64,000 nt of DNA. Source: Thalassospira profundimaris WP0211. GTDB taxonomy: Bacteria; Pseudomonadota; Alphaproteobacteria; Rhodospirillales; Thalassospiraceae. This document shows positions 63,181 to 64,000 of the stretch, piece after piece. Position 1 is the stretch's first letter; each line of letters begins with the position of its first letter. The position numbers were made by a program, and so were the translations under genes. The stretch is taken from contig NZ_AMRN01000001.1 in assembly GCF_000300275.1 (NCBI RefSeq), forward strand, positions 806,001 through 870,000. Direction: 5' to 3'. The notes under the pieces are model-generated. The model had not been told where the DNA came from and made no database searches. It saw only the letters and a program-made list of their open reading frames with translations.

Positions 63181-64000
63181 CGCGCAGCAAAATTCGCCAT
63201 CTGTGACGGACCATACCTTGCCACTGGTGGAAGGCCGGAAATCCCGTTGGCATCAGGACGGTTATTTCTGGCGGGTCACCAGTATTCTTGCGGTTTGCGG
63301 GATGCTGGTCTTTTTCGGTTTGATGACATTCTGGCACACGCTTGAAGCAAGTCGTGAAGACGAACAGACCGTACGTCGGTTGGTCGTTGACGTCACCCAT
63401 CGGGCGGCAGATCTGCAGCAATGGTATGAAACCGCCATCCAGACCGTGAACCTGTCGATCCTGCATCCGGCGGTACAGGAATTTGAAACCCAGCCTGAGG
63501 CAACCATCAGATATTTCAGATCCCTGGCCCGCGAAGTGCAACGTTTCAGCCAGCTTCGTATCGTTTTGCCGTCTGGCATGGAAGCCGTTCGGGTAGATGC
63601 GCGCGGTAATGAGGTGATTGTTACCCCGGAAGACGAACTACAGGATAAATCGGATCGATACTATATGGAGGCGGCCCGGTCATTGAGCCCGGGGCAGGTC
63701 TATGTCAGCAGGCTTGATCTGAATGTTGAAAATGGCGAGATCGAAGTACCCTGGCGTCCGACAACCCGCTTGGTCGCACCGATCAGCGGGATCGATGAAA
63801 GCGTTGTCGGCTATCTGATTGTTAATCTGGATATGGGCGCGCCATTGGTGCCGTATGAAACGGCACTTAACGGCGTGACACGAACCGAGCTTGTCAATCC
63901 GGATGGATACTGGCTGGCCGGGGCAGAGGACGGGCGAAACTGGGGGTTTATGTTGCAACATAATGCCTCGGTCGCGCAGGTGGACCCGCAACTTTGGCAA
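63173..64000 (+). CDS. Membrane sensor protein with periplasmic Cache-type domain (partial, runs off the window)
   Basis: An ATG at 63173 opens a frame without a stop to the window end (276 residues visible). It has a cytoplasmic N-terminus of about 35 residues, a membrane helix (ILAVCGMLVFFGLMTFW), and a periplasmic region typical of double-Cache sensors: QLRIVLPSGMEAVRVD, DRYYMEAARSLSPGQVYVSRL, and a late GYLIVNLDMG. The output domain is missing from the window; histidine kinase and diguanylate cyclase are both possible. It starts eight bases before the end of the REC-EAL gene, so it may be the partner that signals to that response regulator. Confidence 0.8.
   Translation, partial: MVDAQQNSPSVTDHTLPLVEGRKSRWHQDGYFWRVTSILAVCGMLVFFGLMTFWHTLEASREDEQTVRRLVVDVTHRAADLQQWYETAIQTVNLSILHPAVQEFETQPEATIRYFRSLAREVQRFSQLRIVLPSGMEAVRVDARGNEVIVTPEDELQDKSDRYYMEAARSLSPGQVYVSRLDLNVENGEIEVPWRPTTRLVAPISGIDESVVGYLIVNLDMGAPLVPYETALNGVTRTELVNPDGYWLAGAEDGRNWGFMLQHNASVAQVDPQLWQ

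Noticed and set aside
1..64000. CRISPR arrays, tRNA or rRNA genes, complete insertion sequences and prophage genes
   Set aside because: None was recognised on either strand; the only repeat element supported is the MITE-like unit at 28009-28281.

Overview
This window looks like a chromosomal segment of an alphaproteobacterium, most likely a marine Rhodospirillales/Thalassospira-type organism. The basis is the chvI-chvG-hprK-rapZ-PTS-ahcY-divL order, the recR-ybaB-dnaX block with an SRP RNA gene beside it, the short alphaproteobacterial form of HPr kinase, the succinyl branch of lysine synthesis and two TRAP transporter systems. The genus is inference. The DNA is moderately GC-rich and densely coding. 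I saw no tRNA, rRNA, CRISPR array, complete insertion sequence or prophage.

Layout. 0-4.4 kb: fmt with a coupled acetyltransferase, a LysR regulator, a small gene that looks highly expressed, and an MFS permease. 4.5-11.7 kb: a TAXI-type TRAP transporter operon (receptor, DUF1850 lipoprotein, fused permease) downstream of a DctB/DctD-type two-component pair. A near-consensus sigma-54 promoter and two matching inverted repeats lie between them. 11.9-26.2 kb: ChvI/ChvG, HPr kinase, RapZ, an EIIA-Man-type protein, HPr and enzyme I (a regulatory PTS with no sugar permease in view), then ahcY behind a perfect 20-bp palindrome, several small enzymes and a DivL-like atypical histidine kinase. 26.2-34.1 kb: an AT-rich DUF2971 gene, a 2-hydroxyacid dehydrogenase, a MITE-like element, unknown proteins, fliW and an overlapping Crp/adenylate cyclase pair. 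34.4-41.5 kb: a quinate/shikimate utilisation cluster (DctPQM-type TRAP transporter, AroE, GntR regulator, dehydroshikimate dehydratase, type II dehydroquinase) ending at a terminator. 41.5-46.7 kb: recR, ybaB, dnaX, the SRP RNA, nudC and a periplasmic binding protein. 46.7-54.7 kb: a DUF1636 protein, LysR, two glutathione transferases, a TetR regulator, a thioredoxin-fold/2OG oxygenase fusion, dapE, dapD and a HAD phosphatase. A parS-like site lies between dapE and dapD. 55-64 kb: two EAL c-di-GMP proteins, a second binding protein, pckA, a PPOX/DUF2470 protein, and the start of a Cache-type membrane sensor cut by the window end.

How the parts fit. Carbon and energy control is the theme: ChvG/ChvI and the HPr kinase-PTS branch are next to each other, and pckA, a neighbour of chvI in rhizobia, is in the same window. 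Crp with an adenylate cyclase and the two EAL proteins add cAMP and c-di-GMP signalling. Uptake is through TRAP systems, each beside its likely regulator. The most useful new observations concern regulation and structure: the sigma-54 promoter/enhancer set, the ahcY and GST/TetR operators, a parS-like site, a MITE inserted at the TA of a stop codon, a probable ATT start for dctB, and loss of the phospho-acceptor histidine in the DivL-like protein. No clearly undescribed multi-gene system is visible.
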